A DNA stretch of 64,000 nt from Candidatus Bathyarchaeota archaeon (lineage in GTDB: Archaea; Thermoproteota; Bathyarchaeia; Bathyarchaeales; Bathycorpusculaceae): contig JAOZHT010000003.1 in NCBI GenBank assembly GCA_026014735.1, positions 290,080-354,079 of the forward strand, in the 5' to 3' direction. Under the pieces are notes generated by a model. That model was not told the DNA's origin. It saw only the letters and a program-made list of their open reading frames with translations, and ran no database searches. This document shows positions 1-8,267 of the stretch, in pieces. The position numbers and the translations under genes are program-made. Every line of letters begins with the position of its first letter. The stretch's first letter is position 1.

Positions 1-983
1 ACACCGAAACCTACGGTCACCCCGTCCCCACCAAGGTGCCGCTTGGCCACAAAAAAGGCAAAGCCATCCTCGTCTCGGGACATGACCTAATCGATTTAGA
101 GCACATATTAAAGCAGACACAGGGCAGCGGCATCACCGTCTACACCCACGGCGAGATGCTTCCCACCCACGGATACCCCAAACTCAAAGCCTACCCCAAC
201 TTCTACGGGCACTACGGCACCGCATGGCAAAACCAGCAACGCGAATTCGCAGCGTTCCCCGGCGCCATCGTGATGACAACTAACTGCATCCAGAAACCCA
301 TGGAAACCTACAGCAAAAACATCTTCACGGCAGGACCCGTCGGGTTTCCCGGCGTAGCACACATCGAAAACCACGATTACTCACAGGTAATTAAGAAAGC
401 ACAGGAGCTCCCCGGCTTCGCAGACGACGTCGAGGGCAAATCGGTGCTGGTGGGCTTTGGCAGAAACGCAGTGCTCTCCGTCGCTGGCAAAGTCATCGAA
501 TCCGTCAAAGCAGGCCACATTAAACGCTTCATCCTAGTCGGCGGATGCGACGGCGCCAAACCTGGACGCAGCTACTACACTGAATTCGTCGAGAAAGCAC
601 CTTCAAACACCATTATCCTCACGCTTGCCTGCGGTAAATTCCGCTTCTTCGACAAGGAACTCGGAACCATCGATGAAATTCCGCGGCTCCTCGACATCGG
701 ACAATGCAACGACGCCTACAGCGCAGTAAAAATTGCTTTGGCACTTGCCGACGCCTTCGAAGTGGGAGTTAACGAGTTGCCGCTTTCGCTTGTGCTGTCA
801 TGGTATGAGCAGAAGGCCGTGGCGATTCTGCTGTCGCTTCTGTACTTGGGCATCAAAGACATCCGCATCGGACCCAGCCTGCCCGCGTTTATCACCCCAG
901 GCATCCTAAACGTGCTAGTGGAGAAATTCAACATCATGCCCATCAAAACGGCGGACGAAGACCTTAAAGCCATCATGGGGTAA
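1..983 (+). CDS. hcp: Hybrid-cluster protein (hydroxylamine/NO reductase), C-terminal part, 5' end outside window
   Basis: The reading frame is open at the left edge (codons from base 3), so about 327 C-terminal residues of a protein usually near 540 residues are visible. All ligands of the hybrid Fe-S-O cluster known from the Hcp family can be placed: His in SGHDL, Glu in THGEM, Cys in TTNCIQKP, Cys in GGCDGA, Cys in LACGKF, Cys in GQCNDA, and the Glu/Lys pair in WYEQKA. Hcp is a cytoplasmic enzyme that reduces NO or hydroxylamine and may act as a protein S-nitrosylase; in anaerobes it serves nitrosative-stress defence. The N-terminal cysteines of the other Fe-S cluster lie outside the window. 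A T-rich tail at about 990-1040 is a likely archaeal terminator. A decayed second copy of this 3' end lies at 4325-4450. Confidence 0.95.
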   Translation, partial: TETYGHPVPTKVPLGHKKGKAILVSGHDLIDLEHILKQTQGSGITVYTHGEMLPTHGYPKLKAYPNFYGHYGTAWQNQQREFAAFPGAIVMTTNCIQKPMETYSKNIFTAGPVGFPGVAHIENHDYSQVIKKAQELPGFADDVEGKSVLVGFGRNAVLSVAGKVIESVKAGHIKRFILVGGCDGAKPGRSYYTEFVEKAPSNTIILTLACGKFRFFDKELGTIDEIPRLLDIGQCNDAYSAVKIALALADAFEVGVNELPLSLVLSWYEQKAVAILLSLLYLGIKDIRIGPSLPAFITPGILNVLVEKFNIMPIKTADEDLKAIMG

Positions 984-1944
984 GAGGAATTTCCTTTTTT
1001 AGCCATTTTTTGTTTGTATCACTTTTTTCTTTATTTTTAGGTAAACGCTTAAGTTTCAATTGCAACTGGACAGTTTTTTGTTAATACACAAAAATTGCTT
1101 TTATTGAGCTTTAGAAACTATAGGCGTCTTTCGATGACTTCGTTCACCCCAAGGCTCCAAATTGAAACCCTGAATTAATATCTATAATCTGTGCTTCTTC
1201 TAAGCATGTCGCCTTCAGGTTTATCTGTGGTCGTTCTTTAAACAAGAAATATTATAGTTCCTCTAGGGTTGAAACATGGTACTGCAGATTTTAGCTGACT
1301 CAATGCTTCAAGAAATACTTTGCTCGGCGGGTCCTCTCTGTCCTTTTCAATGTTAATTTGTCAAGGGGTATCTGGCTCTTCGGCCCATTCTTGCCTAGCA
1401 GTCTTGCTTCGCCCTACGTCTGGCGATACTGCTCTAAGAAGTACGTCGAGTTTTAAGAGTCATTATTATTTTCTCAGTCTGCACCAGACATAAAGGTCTC
1501 TGGAAATAGTTTCACCAAGGTACAGGTTCTGGGTCTATTTCCACCCCTTTAAGTTTCAAGCATTTCAAGAGGAAATGGCAATGGCTCTTTTGGCTCAGTA
1601 TCTAGTGCTTTGCTCGCGAATCTTCTCCTTGAGGACATCAAATAATTCCTCAAGCGACCTCTACTGCCTACTTCAAATTTTTTATTTAGCGCCATTACCT
1701 TTGTGCTCTTTTCTGCCGCTTTCGCTCTTTGCTTACGCTTTTCCAACTGCCAATAATCACACACTTCAATCGAATGCTTGAAGCTCGTACAGTTGTCCAT
1801 GATAATAGCTGTTTTAGTTGAACCAATTTAAATCGGAACAATAGTTGTAAGAGTTACCCCGAAGTGCTTAGCTAATGCCCAATCTAAGCAACAATTTTAT
1901 AAGTACTTTAATCTCAACTATCCTAATGCCGAGTAAGGGAAAGA
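984..1944. other. Long intergenic region between hcp and the orphan gene
   Basis: The first part (about 990-1040) is T-rich and fits an archaeal terminator for hcp. The last 60 bases carry a TATA-like box (about 1895-1904) and a purine-rich ribosome binding site (1935-1940) for the gene at 1945. The middle has short open frames on both strands (for example 1549-1800 minus and 1575-1781 plus) without recognisable protein features, and I see no tRNA or repeat array. It may be decayed DNA of the inserted segment described in the findings. Confidence 0.5.
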
Positions 1945-4122
1945 ATGCAGATAATTCAAACACTTGTTCCTTCACAAATTAAGGGAGGATTTCTGGACAT
2001 ACTTACCCAGGCAAAACCGCATTTCCCTAAGATACAAGACTCGTTAAAGATTCCAATACTATTTGATAACATAGAAAGCCCCGAATATGTGAACTTAACC
2101 GGGTGGAAATGGGACACTCCTATGTTAACAGGACTCAAAGAATGGTTCGTGAGACACCAAGCGCAAGCAGGAGACAAGGTTTTAATTGAGATTCGAACCA
2201 GCAACCTTGAGATAAATAACGAATATCGCTTACGATTTCTTAAATCAAACGAAGCTATCCCCGCTGAAGTAGAAAGCGAGGACGTAGGGTGCTTTAACAA
2301 TGTTGCTTGGTATACAACTTGGCTTCAAAAAGGAATAGAGCTTAGTGAAAAAGGAAGATTTGAAGAGGCTCTTAAAGCACTCGACATGGCCAATAGAACT
2401 TGCTCCTACTTAGAAGAACACTGGATCTTAAGCGGCAAAATAATGAGGAATCTGGGTCGACTTGAGGAAGCAATCAAATGTTTTGATATAGCGCTTTCCT
2501 TGAATCCAAAAAGTGGAGAAGCACAAAATATTAAAGCTGTTGTATTAACACAACAATCACAAGCAAACCTAACTTACGCTCCTATTCCTACTAAGAACGA
2601 AGAGCGCACACATTTTCTCATCTTAAAGGGTCGTAATACTATTGAGATATGGAACGAAAAAAGACTACCCTTTGAGCCAAAAGATTGGCTTTTGACTTTT
2701 AGAAACGAAATTCGCTCAGCACTAACAAGCCTAAACTGCGATACAACTGAAGTCCTGCATGCAATTTACATTTCTCCTGAAAGAGAACCAAGCGATATTG
2801 ACAATATTCTATTTTACAACGTAGGTACTCAATATTTTCAACAAACTAAATATGCAGGATTATGCTTCGAACGCTCGTTTTCAAAGACTCCACCACTGCC
2901 TAACGCATCAAACCTTAGATCGGTGGAACATTATGAGCGCTATGAATCACAACTGAAAAACAGCGGGTTCGATTTTTGGATACCCACTCGAACGCTGATA
3001 AAATGGGATTCTAAGTTGGCGACTGACTTTATGGTGAGATTAAAGAAAACTAAGAATCCAGCACTCATTTGGTTTGCCATAAAGTCAGGGTCGATTAATC
3101 CTGTTGCCGAATTTCAAGGCGTTCCATCTCAATTCGGTCTACGTTTGAAGATTACCGTCCCCATATGGATTACTTGTAGCTTTATGGACTTAGTTAAGCC
3201 TCTTATAGATGGCTCAGTGAGTGCTTTTCACCAGCATAACGGAGCCAACGAAGAGGCAGTTGCAGAACACTTAACGTCTACCCTTGAAGTGAGAGCACAA
3301 GACATCATCAATTACTTGCGCGATAGTACATATGCAGTGCTTGGTCAACGGAATCTTTTCTGGCTCCGCCAAAATGGAATCCAATGGAACCCCTCCGACC
3401 AAGATTGCATAGCAGTAGAATTATTATTTGGTTCCTCAAATGAAGCCATGGTCGAATTTCAAGGTGAACTTTTTGAAGTAATTCCAAAAATGATTCACCT
3501 TCAAGCAGACGAAGATTTACCCAGATATTTTCATCATGAACTAATTCTCAATAACACAGAAGCAACAAATTGCACTCGACCCCCGGGAGTATCGCATTTA
3601 GATTGGTCCGGTTGCAAAACATGCTTCAACTGGATATGTGGGCACTCGACCTGCATGCACCCGGCTAAAGAGGAAAAAGTAATTGAAGGAGGTGCTCTTT
3701 GCCCGTATGAGCACTGTATTGAAAATATGCCGGTAATGATAGACCCCCAAAATGGATGCAGATTGTTTGGGCATCTCTGCCCTGCAGGAGAACGAACGCA
3801 AAAAGAGTGCTTAAAAGTCGCGCAAGCTTGGCAACAGAAACGGTTGCAAGAGCGCTATGACAAAAGCAGCGGTTTTGAAAGGTTAAGCTTAGATGAATTC
3901 CAAAAAAGACATTCAAACAAAGGCAAATTCACCAAGCAAGACATGAAATTCTGCCACGCTGTTTTCGCTTGCTTCGGTCATGAGCATATGTGGGTAGTTA
4001 TTACTCAGATTAATGATGATGGTGTTGAAGGGTGGGTTAACAATGAACCAAGAAACGCTGGCTCTCCAAAATATGGAGAACATGTATTCATTCGCTATGG
4101 AAAAATAGAAGACATCTCATAA
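1945..4122 (+). CDS. 725-residue orphan protein with TPR, cysteine cluster and DUF2314-like C-terminus
   Basis: Function not recognised. Visible parts in order: an N-terminal domain of about 110 residues with a GWKWDTP segment; two TPR-like helical repeats at about 120-195; a central domain of about 300 residues including DIDNILFYNVG; a cluster of about a dozen Cys and several His at about 541-625 (CKTC, CGHSTC, CPYEHC, CRLFGHLC) that could bind zinc or an Fe-S cluster; and a C-terminal 55 residues (EHMWVVIT, ending near YGKIEDI) that resemble DUF2314. No signal peptide or membrane segment is seen. The gene is AT-rich: the 60-base lines at 2041 and 2581 hold 20 and 24 G+C, against 37 in the hcp line at 421. 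That, and the duplicated hcp end around it, suggests transfer. The ATG follows AAGGGA by four bases. Confidence 0.75.
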   Translation: MQIIQTLVPSQIKGGFLDILTQAKPHFPKIQDSLKIPILFDNIESPEYVNLTGWKWDTPMLTGLKEWFVRHQAQAGDKVLIEIRTSNLEINNEYRLRFLKSNEAIPAEVESEDVGCFNNVAWYTTWLQKGIELSEKGRFEEALKALDMANRTCSYLEEHWILSGKIMRNLGRLEEAIKCFDIALSLNPKSGEAQNIKAVVLTQQSQANLTYAPIPTKNEERTHFLILKGRNTIEIWNEKRLPFEPKDWLLTFRNEIRSALTSLNCDTTEVLHAIYISPEREPSDIDNILFYNVGTQYFQQTKYAGLCFERSFSKTPPLPNASNLRSVEHYERYESQLKNSGFDFWIPTRTLIKWDSKLATDFMVRLKKTKNPALIWFAIKSGSINPVAEFQGVPSQFGLRLKITVPIWITCSFMDLVKPLIDGSVSAFHQHNGANEEAVAEHLTSTLEVRAQDIINYLRDSTYAVLGQRNLFWLRQNGIQWNPSDQDCIAVELLFGSSNEAMVEFQGELFEVIPKMIHLQADEDLPRYFHHELILNNTEATNCTRPPGVSHLDWSGCKTCFNWICGHSTCMHPAKEEKVIEGGALCPYEHCIENMPVMIDPQNGCRLFGHLCPAGERTQKECLKVAQAWQQKRLQERYDKSSGFERLSLDEFQKRHSNKGKFTKQDMKFCHAVFACFGHEHMWVVITQINDDGVEGWVNNEPRNAGSPKYGEHVFIRYGKIEDIS

Positions 4123-4324
4123 ACTGGTGAGCGCGCGACAGAAAAATTGGATTTCGTTTACTATTTTAAGATGCTGTTCTTGCTTACAGATTCTTTAAAA
4201 AAAGACTAAAGCGCGATTGATTTTATTAAAATTATCAGGTTCGAGACTTTTAATTCGTTGAAGTCCGTAACGTAGCAGCAATTCCAGTTTTTCTTTTAAG
4301 TAATGCTATCATCCACCAATAAAA

Positions 4325-4450
4325 CTTGGAAGCTTACGCTTAACCTTGCCAGCGTTCATAACACTCAATTTCCTCAAGGTGCTGATTGAGAAATTCAACA
4401 TCATGCCCATCAAAACCGCAGACGAAGACCTCGCAGCCATCATGAAATAA
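4325..4450 (+). pseudogene. Decayed second copy of the hcp 3' end
   Basis: Translated in the frame ending at the TAA at 4448-4450, this stretch reads LPAFIT, then [19 protein letters not shown] and ends AIMK. It is the same tail as hcp, which ends AIMG. At DNA level 4379-4450 matches 912-983 at 61 of 72 positions by my count, with 29 bases unbroken. Upstream the similarity fades within about 55 bases and contains a small deletion, and no start or upstream hcp domain is present. It is a remnant of a second hcp gene or of a segment duplication, not a functional gene. Confidence 0.8.
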
Positions 4451-4458
4451 GAAAATCC

Positions 4459-4490
4459 CCGCCTTTTGGCGGTTCTCCTTCTTTTTGTTT
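4459..4490 (+). terminator. Hairpin plus T-rich terminator
   Basis: A perfect 5-bp stem (CCGCC/GGCGG) with a TTTT loop at 4459-4472 is followed by a T-rich run to 4490. It lies just after the stop codon of the hcp remnant and before the 3' end of the convergent flavoprotein gene. It may have been the original terminator of an hcp gene; the intact hcp copy has only a T-rich tail. Confidence 0.5.
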
Positions 4491-5103
4491 AGCGTGCGTT
4501 GAAAAATGAAGCGTTCGCTTCGCCCTTAGGCGTATTTAGCTGTTTAAGCAGCCATGCCATGTTCTGGCCCAGCGTCTCCATCGTTTCAAGGCCTTCAGCG
4601 TCCTGTTCGACTTCGCCGGGTGCACGTCCCACGCCTATGTTCCAGTACTGGGAGCCTGGCACAATCATCTGGCTGATGAGGAAAAAGTGGTTAATCCCAT
4701 CAAAAGTCGTCATGCCGCCTGCCCGACGCACCGCAACCACGGCGGCTCCGACCTTGCGCCTGAAAAGGTAATCATTATTCATAGCCACATACCCCGCGCG
4801 GTCGATGAGGGCTTTAAGTTCAGGCGTCATCATCCCAAAATAGGTAGGCGACCCCAAAATGACGCCGTCTGCCTCCTCCATCTTTCTGATGTAGGCGTTG
4901 ACGTTGTCGTTTACGATTTTGCATTCCTTGTTTTTGAGTTTACGGCAGGTTCCGCATGCGGTGCATCCGTGGATGGGCTGCCCGGCTAACTCGATGAGTT
5001 CGGTTCGGATGCCTTCTTTTTCCAGTTCAGCTAGGACATGGCGGATGAGGACCGCGGTGTTGCCGCCCTTCCTTGCGCTGCCATTAAAAGCTACAACCTT
5101 CAT
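4489..5103 (-). CDS. Iron-sulfur flavoprotein (Isf-like NADPH-dependent FMN reductase family)
   Basis: A 204-residue cytoplasmic flavodoxin-fold protein. The N-terminus has the FMN phosphate-binding loop FNGSARKGGNT. Residues near 47-65 carry the compact cysteine motif CTACGTC...C (CX2CX2CX7C) that binds a 4Fe-4S cluster in Isf proteins of methanogens, and GSPTYFG is the second flavin-contact motif. Isf proteins pass electrons between ferredoxin and small acceptors and have been linked to oxidative stress in anaerobes. The open frame runs further upstream, to 5466, but that part is the antisense of the next gene. The ATG at 5103 follows GGTGA by about ten bases and starts the family motif, so I use it. 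It lies downstream of the NosD-like and NapH-like genes on the same strand. Confidence 0.88.
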   Translation of the reverse strand: MKVVAFNGSARKGGNTAVLIRHVLAELEKEGIRTELIELAGQPIHGCTACGTCRKLKNKECKIVNDNVNAYIRKMEEADGVILGSPTYFGMMTPELKALIDRAGYVAMNNDYLFRRKVGAAVVAVRRAGGMTTFDGINHFFLISQMIVPGSQYWNIGVGRAPGEVEQDAEGLETMETLGQNMAWLLKQLNTPKGEANASFFNAR

Positions 5104-5156
5104 GAAAATCACTTCACCAAAAAATAAGGGGGCTTGCAGATAAAAGAGTACCGCAG

Positions 5157-6131
5157 CTACCGCTTTCGCCTCAGCAGCCGCAGCGCAACCGTGATAACCG
5201 CAGCTAAAGCCACAAACGCCACCGAAAAAATAGCCAGCTCCGTGGGGAAAACCGGCGTTTCCTCTTTGGCGGCGGGGACCGGGATTTGAGCTGGTTTCCA
5301 CATAAGCGGATGGGTGTCCTGATTGAGCACGTCCACAACGTAGGGGGTGTCGCCTACTCCGTCGCCGTCTGCGTCGGTGCCATTGTAGTCGCTCCAGAAG
5401 TTGCCTTCTTTGCCGTCGTCCCAGCTGTGTGGGGGTTCGCTGCTGTTGTAGTCTTTGCAGAGGCACCCGTTAAGTTGGATATCGTTGCTTAGAAAGCTGT
5501 TGTGGTTGATAACTATGTCCGAGGGGATGATGTCGCCGTCGGGGTTGTTGAAGCCAAAGAACAGACCGCGCATGTTGTTTTCTATGTGGTTGTAGGTTAC
5601 GGTGCTGTTTAACCCCGACAGCAAAATGCCCACAATGTTATCTTGCACACAATTCTGGGTTATAGTATTGTTCTTTGTCCAAACATACATGCCTATGCTG
5701 AAGTTTTTGACGTTAAGGTTCTGGATGGTGATGCCCTCGACGGTTTCAGCACCCAAATCAACGCCGATGGTGTAGGTCGCCACCTGGCTCTGCGGCATCT
5801 GATCAGGCCCCTCCCCCACGATCCAAACGTTCTCTTTGGTGCCGTTGTAGAGGCCGCTTAGGGTGTAGCCTGCGCCGTCGAGGATTATGTTGCTTTTCTG
5901 GATTTTCATGGTTGCCCGAATATCATCGGTTAAGGTGTAGAGGTTGCCGCTGCGCTGGATAGGTGCATCGCTGGGGGAGATGCTGCCGTCGGGTCGGATA
6001 AGGATGGTTATTAATGTGTTTCCCGGCAGGGTACTCTGTGACTGCACCTGTGGCTCAGCGAATATGAAGCCCATCAGCAGCGAAACCGCCACTATCAAAA
6101 CCGCAATCCCTACCGCTAGTCGTTTCTGCAT
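5157..6131 (-). CDS. Surface-anchored NosD-like right-handed beta-helix protein
   Basis: 324 residues. Residues about 5-26 form a signal peptide, followed by a Ser/Gln-rich stretch. Residues about 60-240 are beta-helix rungs with the recurrent pattern of buried Ile/Val/Leu and Asn ladders (NIILDGAGYTLSG, NNTITQNC, NSTVTYNHIENN) seen in NosD and other carbohydrate-binding beta-helix proteins. A DADGDGVGDTPY segment resembles a calcium-binding loop that often ends such proteins. Residues about 296-318 are a membrane anchor followed by LLRRKR inside. It is probably displayed outside the cell. It starts ten bases after the stop of the NapH-like gene, so the two are probably co-transcribed. NosD proper helps copper-cluster assembly of N2O reductase, but similarity at fold level does not establish that role here. 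Confidence 0.8.
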   Translation of the reverse strand: MQKRLAVGIAVLIVAVSLLMGFIFAEPQVQSQSTLPGNTLITILIRPDGSISPSDAPIQRSGNLYTLTDDIRATMKIQKSNIILDGAGYTLSGLYNGTKENVWIVGEGPDQMPQSQVATYTIGVDLGAETVEGITIQNLNVKNFSIGMYVWTKNNTITQNCVQDNIVGILLSGLNSTVTYNHIENNMRGLFFGFNNPDGDIIPSDIVINHNSFLSNDIQLNGCLCKDYNSSEPPHSWDDGKEGNFWSDYNGTDADGDGVGDTPYVVDVLNQDTHPLMWKPAQIPVPAAKEETPVFPTELAIFSVAFVALAAVITVALRLLRRKR

Positions 6132-6140
6132 TTCCCTCTC

Positions 6141-7766
6141 TCACTCCAACCTTATTGTGTCTGATTTATTTAACCAGTTCCTCGATTTCGCTACCGTCTT
6201 TCCCGCCAGCTTAAGCTGCAGGCAATCTGCATGGGGACACATCTCCACGCATCGCAGGCAGTAAATGCATTGGGAGTTGGCGACGTCGCCGCCTTTCTTC
6301 TCGTAAACATCGACGACTTGGGTGGGGCAGACGCGTTTGCAGATGCCGCATTTGGTGCATTTTTCCTCCACCTTATGCAGCCGCACCCCCGATATCCACT
6401 TAAACGGTGGGAAACGGTTAAACAGCGCAATCAACGCGCCCAGCGGGCAGATTTGGCACCATGACCGACGGAAAAAGAAGGCTGCCAACGACACAATGGC
6501 GAGGATGACTAGGTTTAGTGATGTCAAGTAGAAGCCTAACTGTAGAAACTGCCCCGTCGTGCCCTCCACTAACCATTCCGGACGCAGCAACCCAACGCTT
6601 GTCTCCGCCAACATGCAAAGCGGCTTCATGGGGCACACTTGGCAGAACGGCGCTGAATAGTATGTGTAGACGAAACCGCCCTTTTCGGTGCCCGCCACAA
6701 GCTCCGTGCCAAACAGGGTTTGGGAGGCAAACAGGACACAGAGCAGAATAATCACGGCTAGCACAACGTAGCCCAGTTGATGGAGGCGCTCGCTAGACTT
6801 GTCTGACAGTTGGCGTTTCCTGATTTTAAATGCCTTGCGCAGCCGCGTAATCAAATCCATGTATAACCCAAACGGGCATACCCAGCCGCAGAAAATTCTG
6901 CCCAGCACCACCGCTCCTAATATGAGCGATCCGAAAACCACTGCTAACCGCGCCAGCCCCGAAGCGTCATAATGTACACCCCAGCCTCCGCCGGCGTTGA
7001 AGAAGGGGTAAATGTAGGTTTGAAGTTCCCAGAGCGCACAGGTCACGGTTTTTCCGCAGGGATAGTAGCAGGCAAAAAAGGGCACTGGGAGACCATCTGG
7101 CATGCCCACGCCCAGTACGTTGTCGGCGATTAGGACTTCGTGGGGCGCTATCTGCTCGGCGGGAACCGGCATGTTGAAGTGATCGATGAATATGCCGAAG
7201 AAAATCAAAAACACAAAGCCTATCTGCACCATGGTTCGAATCGCAGTTATTTTGCGGGTCTGGTTACGTGTACCAAAGTAAGTTATGACTGCACCTATGC
7301 TTAGCAAGGTTGCGCTGACGCCAATAACCAAGTAATTCGGTTTATAGTTGAGTTCAACCGCGAGGGGAACCGGAGTTGCATCGGGATGGGCGGGGTCGGT
7401 GACTTGGGCGAAGAGGCGGTCGCAGATGTGGCCGTCGATGACAAAGATGTTCCAGTAACCCGCCATGTCCAGTTGCTGGGTGGTTGTGAAGTTGCCGGTT
7501 TGGGGGTCAGTTAGGCAGTACTGTTCGATGAAGGTATAGTCGGGGCGTGTGAAGGCGATGCGGATGGTTTTGTTGTCGCCGACGGGGCAGACTTGGCCCG
7601 AGACAGTGATGGTTTCGTTAAGGTTAACTTCGGTGCGGTCAACGTCGCCAGTTATGTGGGGTCCATAGCAGGCGCTGGCAGGTTGCACATACTGCGCGTT
7701 ATAGAGGTAAACGGCGAATAAGGCAACAACTACCAAGCAGAGTAAGGTTCGCTGTTTAATCCCCAA
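6141..7766 (-). CDS. NapH/NosR-like polyferredoxin membrane protein with Ig-like ectodomain
   Basis: 541 residues. TM1 (about 8-26) is followed by a roughly 100-residue Ig-like beta domain (about 35-125), then further membrane segments. Two CxxxCP elements of the NapH/NosR family follow (CGWVCPFG at about 291, CQICPLGA at about 435), with CQVCPMKPLC at about 372 between them. Two classical 4Fe-4S motifs lie near the C-terminus (CTKCGICKRVCP at about 468, CIYCLRCVEMCP at about 499). Members move electrons between the quinone pool or ferredoxin and extracytoplasmic or stress-related reductases. No terminal reductase (nosZ, napA) is in the window, so the partner is unknown. A TATA box at 7797-7806 and paired inverted repeats at 7882-7930 lie upstream. 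Hcp and an Isf-like flavoprotein are close by, which suggests a redox or stress role (inference). Confidence 0.87.
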   Translation of the reverse strand: MGIKQRTLLCLVVVALFAVYLYNAQYVQPASACYGPHITGDVDRTEVNLNETITVSGQVCPVGDNKTIRIAFTRPDYTFIEQYCLTDPQTGNFTTTQQLDMAGYWNIFVIDGHICDRLFAQVTDPAHPDATPVPLAVELNYKPNYLVIGVSATLLSIGAVITYFGTRNQTRKITAIRTMVQIGFVFLIFFGIFIDHFNMPVPAEQIAPHEVLIADNVLGVGMPDGLPVPFFACYYPCGKTVTCALWELQTYIYPFFNAGGGWGVHYDASGLARLAVVFGSLILGAVVLGRIFCGWVCPFGLYMDLITRLRKAFKIRKRQLSDKSSERLHQLGYVVLAVIILLCVLFASQTLFGTELVAGTEKGGFVYTYYSAPFCQVCPMKPLCMLAETSVGLLRPEWLVEGTTGQFLQLGFYLTSLNLVILAIVSLAAFFFRRSWCQICPLGALIALFNRFPPFKWISGVRLHKVEEKCTKCGICKRVCPTQVVDVYEKKGGDVANSQCIYCLRCVEMCPHADCLQLKLAGKTVAKSRNWLNKSDTIRLE

Positions 7767-7796
7767 TCACCCGCACATCCATAGCAGCTAATCACT

Positions 7797-7806
7797 CATA
7801 TATTTT
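7797..7806 (-). promoter_or_regulatory. TATA box for the NapH-like operon
   Basis: On the minus strand the sequence reads AAAATATATG about 31-40 bases before the start codon at 7766. This predicts a transcript start a few bases upstream of the gene. It would serve the NapH-like, NosD-like and possibly the Isf-like gene. Confidence 0.5.
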
Positions 7807-7881
7807 TGCAGACAACCCCTCAGATTGCGGCTTATCCACTGCTGACATGCCTCATCCGCCTATGAAATAAAGCCTTTTTTG

Positions 7882-7930
7882 TCAAGAAACCTTGAGCAGC
7901 CACCAAAGCTTCAGTCAAGAAAACTTGACT
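7882..7930. promoter_or_regulatory. Pair of inverted repeats, candidate operator
   Basis: Two related palindromes lie in the divergent spacer: TCAAGAAACCTTGA (7882-7895) and AGTCAAGAAAACTTGACT (7913-7930). Both have TCAAG/CTTGA arms around a four-base centre. Their centres are 33 bp apart, close to three helical turns, which suits two dimers binding on one face of the DNA. They lie about 75-135 bases upstream of the TATA box of the NapH-like gene. They could also form hairpins in RNA. Confidence 0.5.
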
Positions 7931-8009
7931 AACCAGTGCTGCGGTTTTGAGGCGTTGCTTTCTTGTGGATGCTTCGGCAAACTCGATGCCCGCACCTTCT
8001 TGTTGCAGC

Positions 8010-8115
8010 ACTGAGTTTTGGTCTATAGGAGGAGAGGAAGCGGTGGAGCAGCAGTCGTCTGCGCTATGTTGCTATAAATAGAGGGGGATAGACGTGGCAG
8101 AGCAAGCGAGAGCCT
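8010..8115 (-). repeat. Dispersed intergenic repeat, copy A
   Basis: Read on the minus strand this segment matches 16265-16355 on the plus strand. Both contain GCTTGCTCTGCCACG, then CTATCCCCC with a TATA-like TATATAG or TATTTATAG, then CGCAGACG and a diverging pyrimidine-rich tail. The match is strongest over about 60 bases and weaker over a further 40. No open frame explains it. It lies in the divergent spacer between the NapH-like gene and the hydrolase at 8268. Confidence 0.6.
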
Positions 8116-8267
8116 ATTGCGTCAACATCTTCTAAAGAGCCACAGTCAGCCAGCAGGGACACGTCAAGTAAAAATTTCCCATGAGTTTAATGAGCGTGCC
8201 GTGTTATGCTGCTCGATGAGGCAAAATACTATATTCTAGCAGTCTGTTTTGTTTATGTCGTGAAGGG

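Noticed and set aside
1140..1290. GTTGAAAC-like and ATTGAAAC-like ends that recall CRISPR repeats
   Set aside because: Only two isolated short matches; no regular spacing, no repeated units of 25-37 bases and no cas genes.
1549..1800. Short open frames on both strands in the first long spacer
   Set aside because: They overlap each other in opposite directions, have no ribosome binding site or protein-like pattern, and lie in AT-rich, possibly decayed DNA.
4230..4290. GGTTCGAGAC resembling a tRNA T-loop
   Set aside because: No matching acceptor stem, D-arm or anticodon arm can be folded around it.
5104..5466. N-terminal extension of the flavoprotein frame (121 more residues)
   Set aside because: It is antisense to the NosD-like gene, is Arg/Gln-rich nonsense, and the ATG at 5103 has a ribosome binding site and the family start.
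5157..6131. True NosD copper-cluster maturation protein
   Set aside because: Only the beta-helix fold pattern is shared; no nosZ, nosF or nosY is near.
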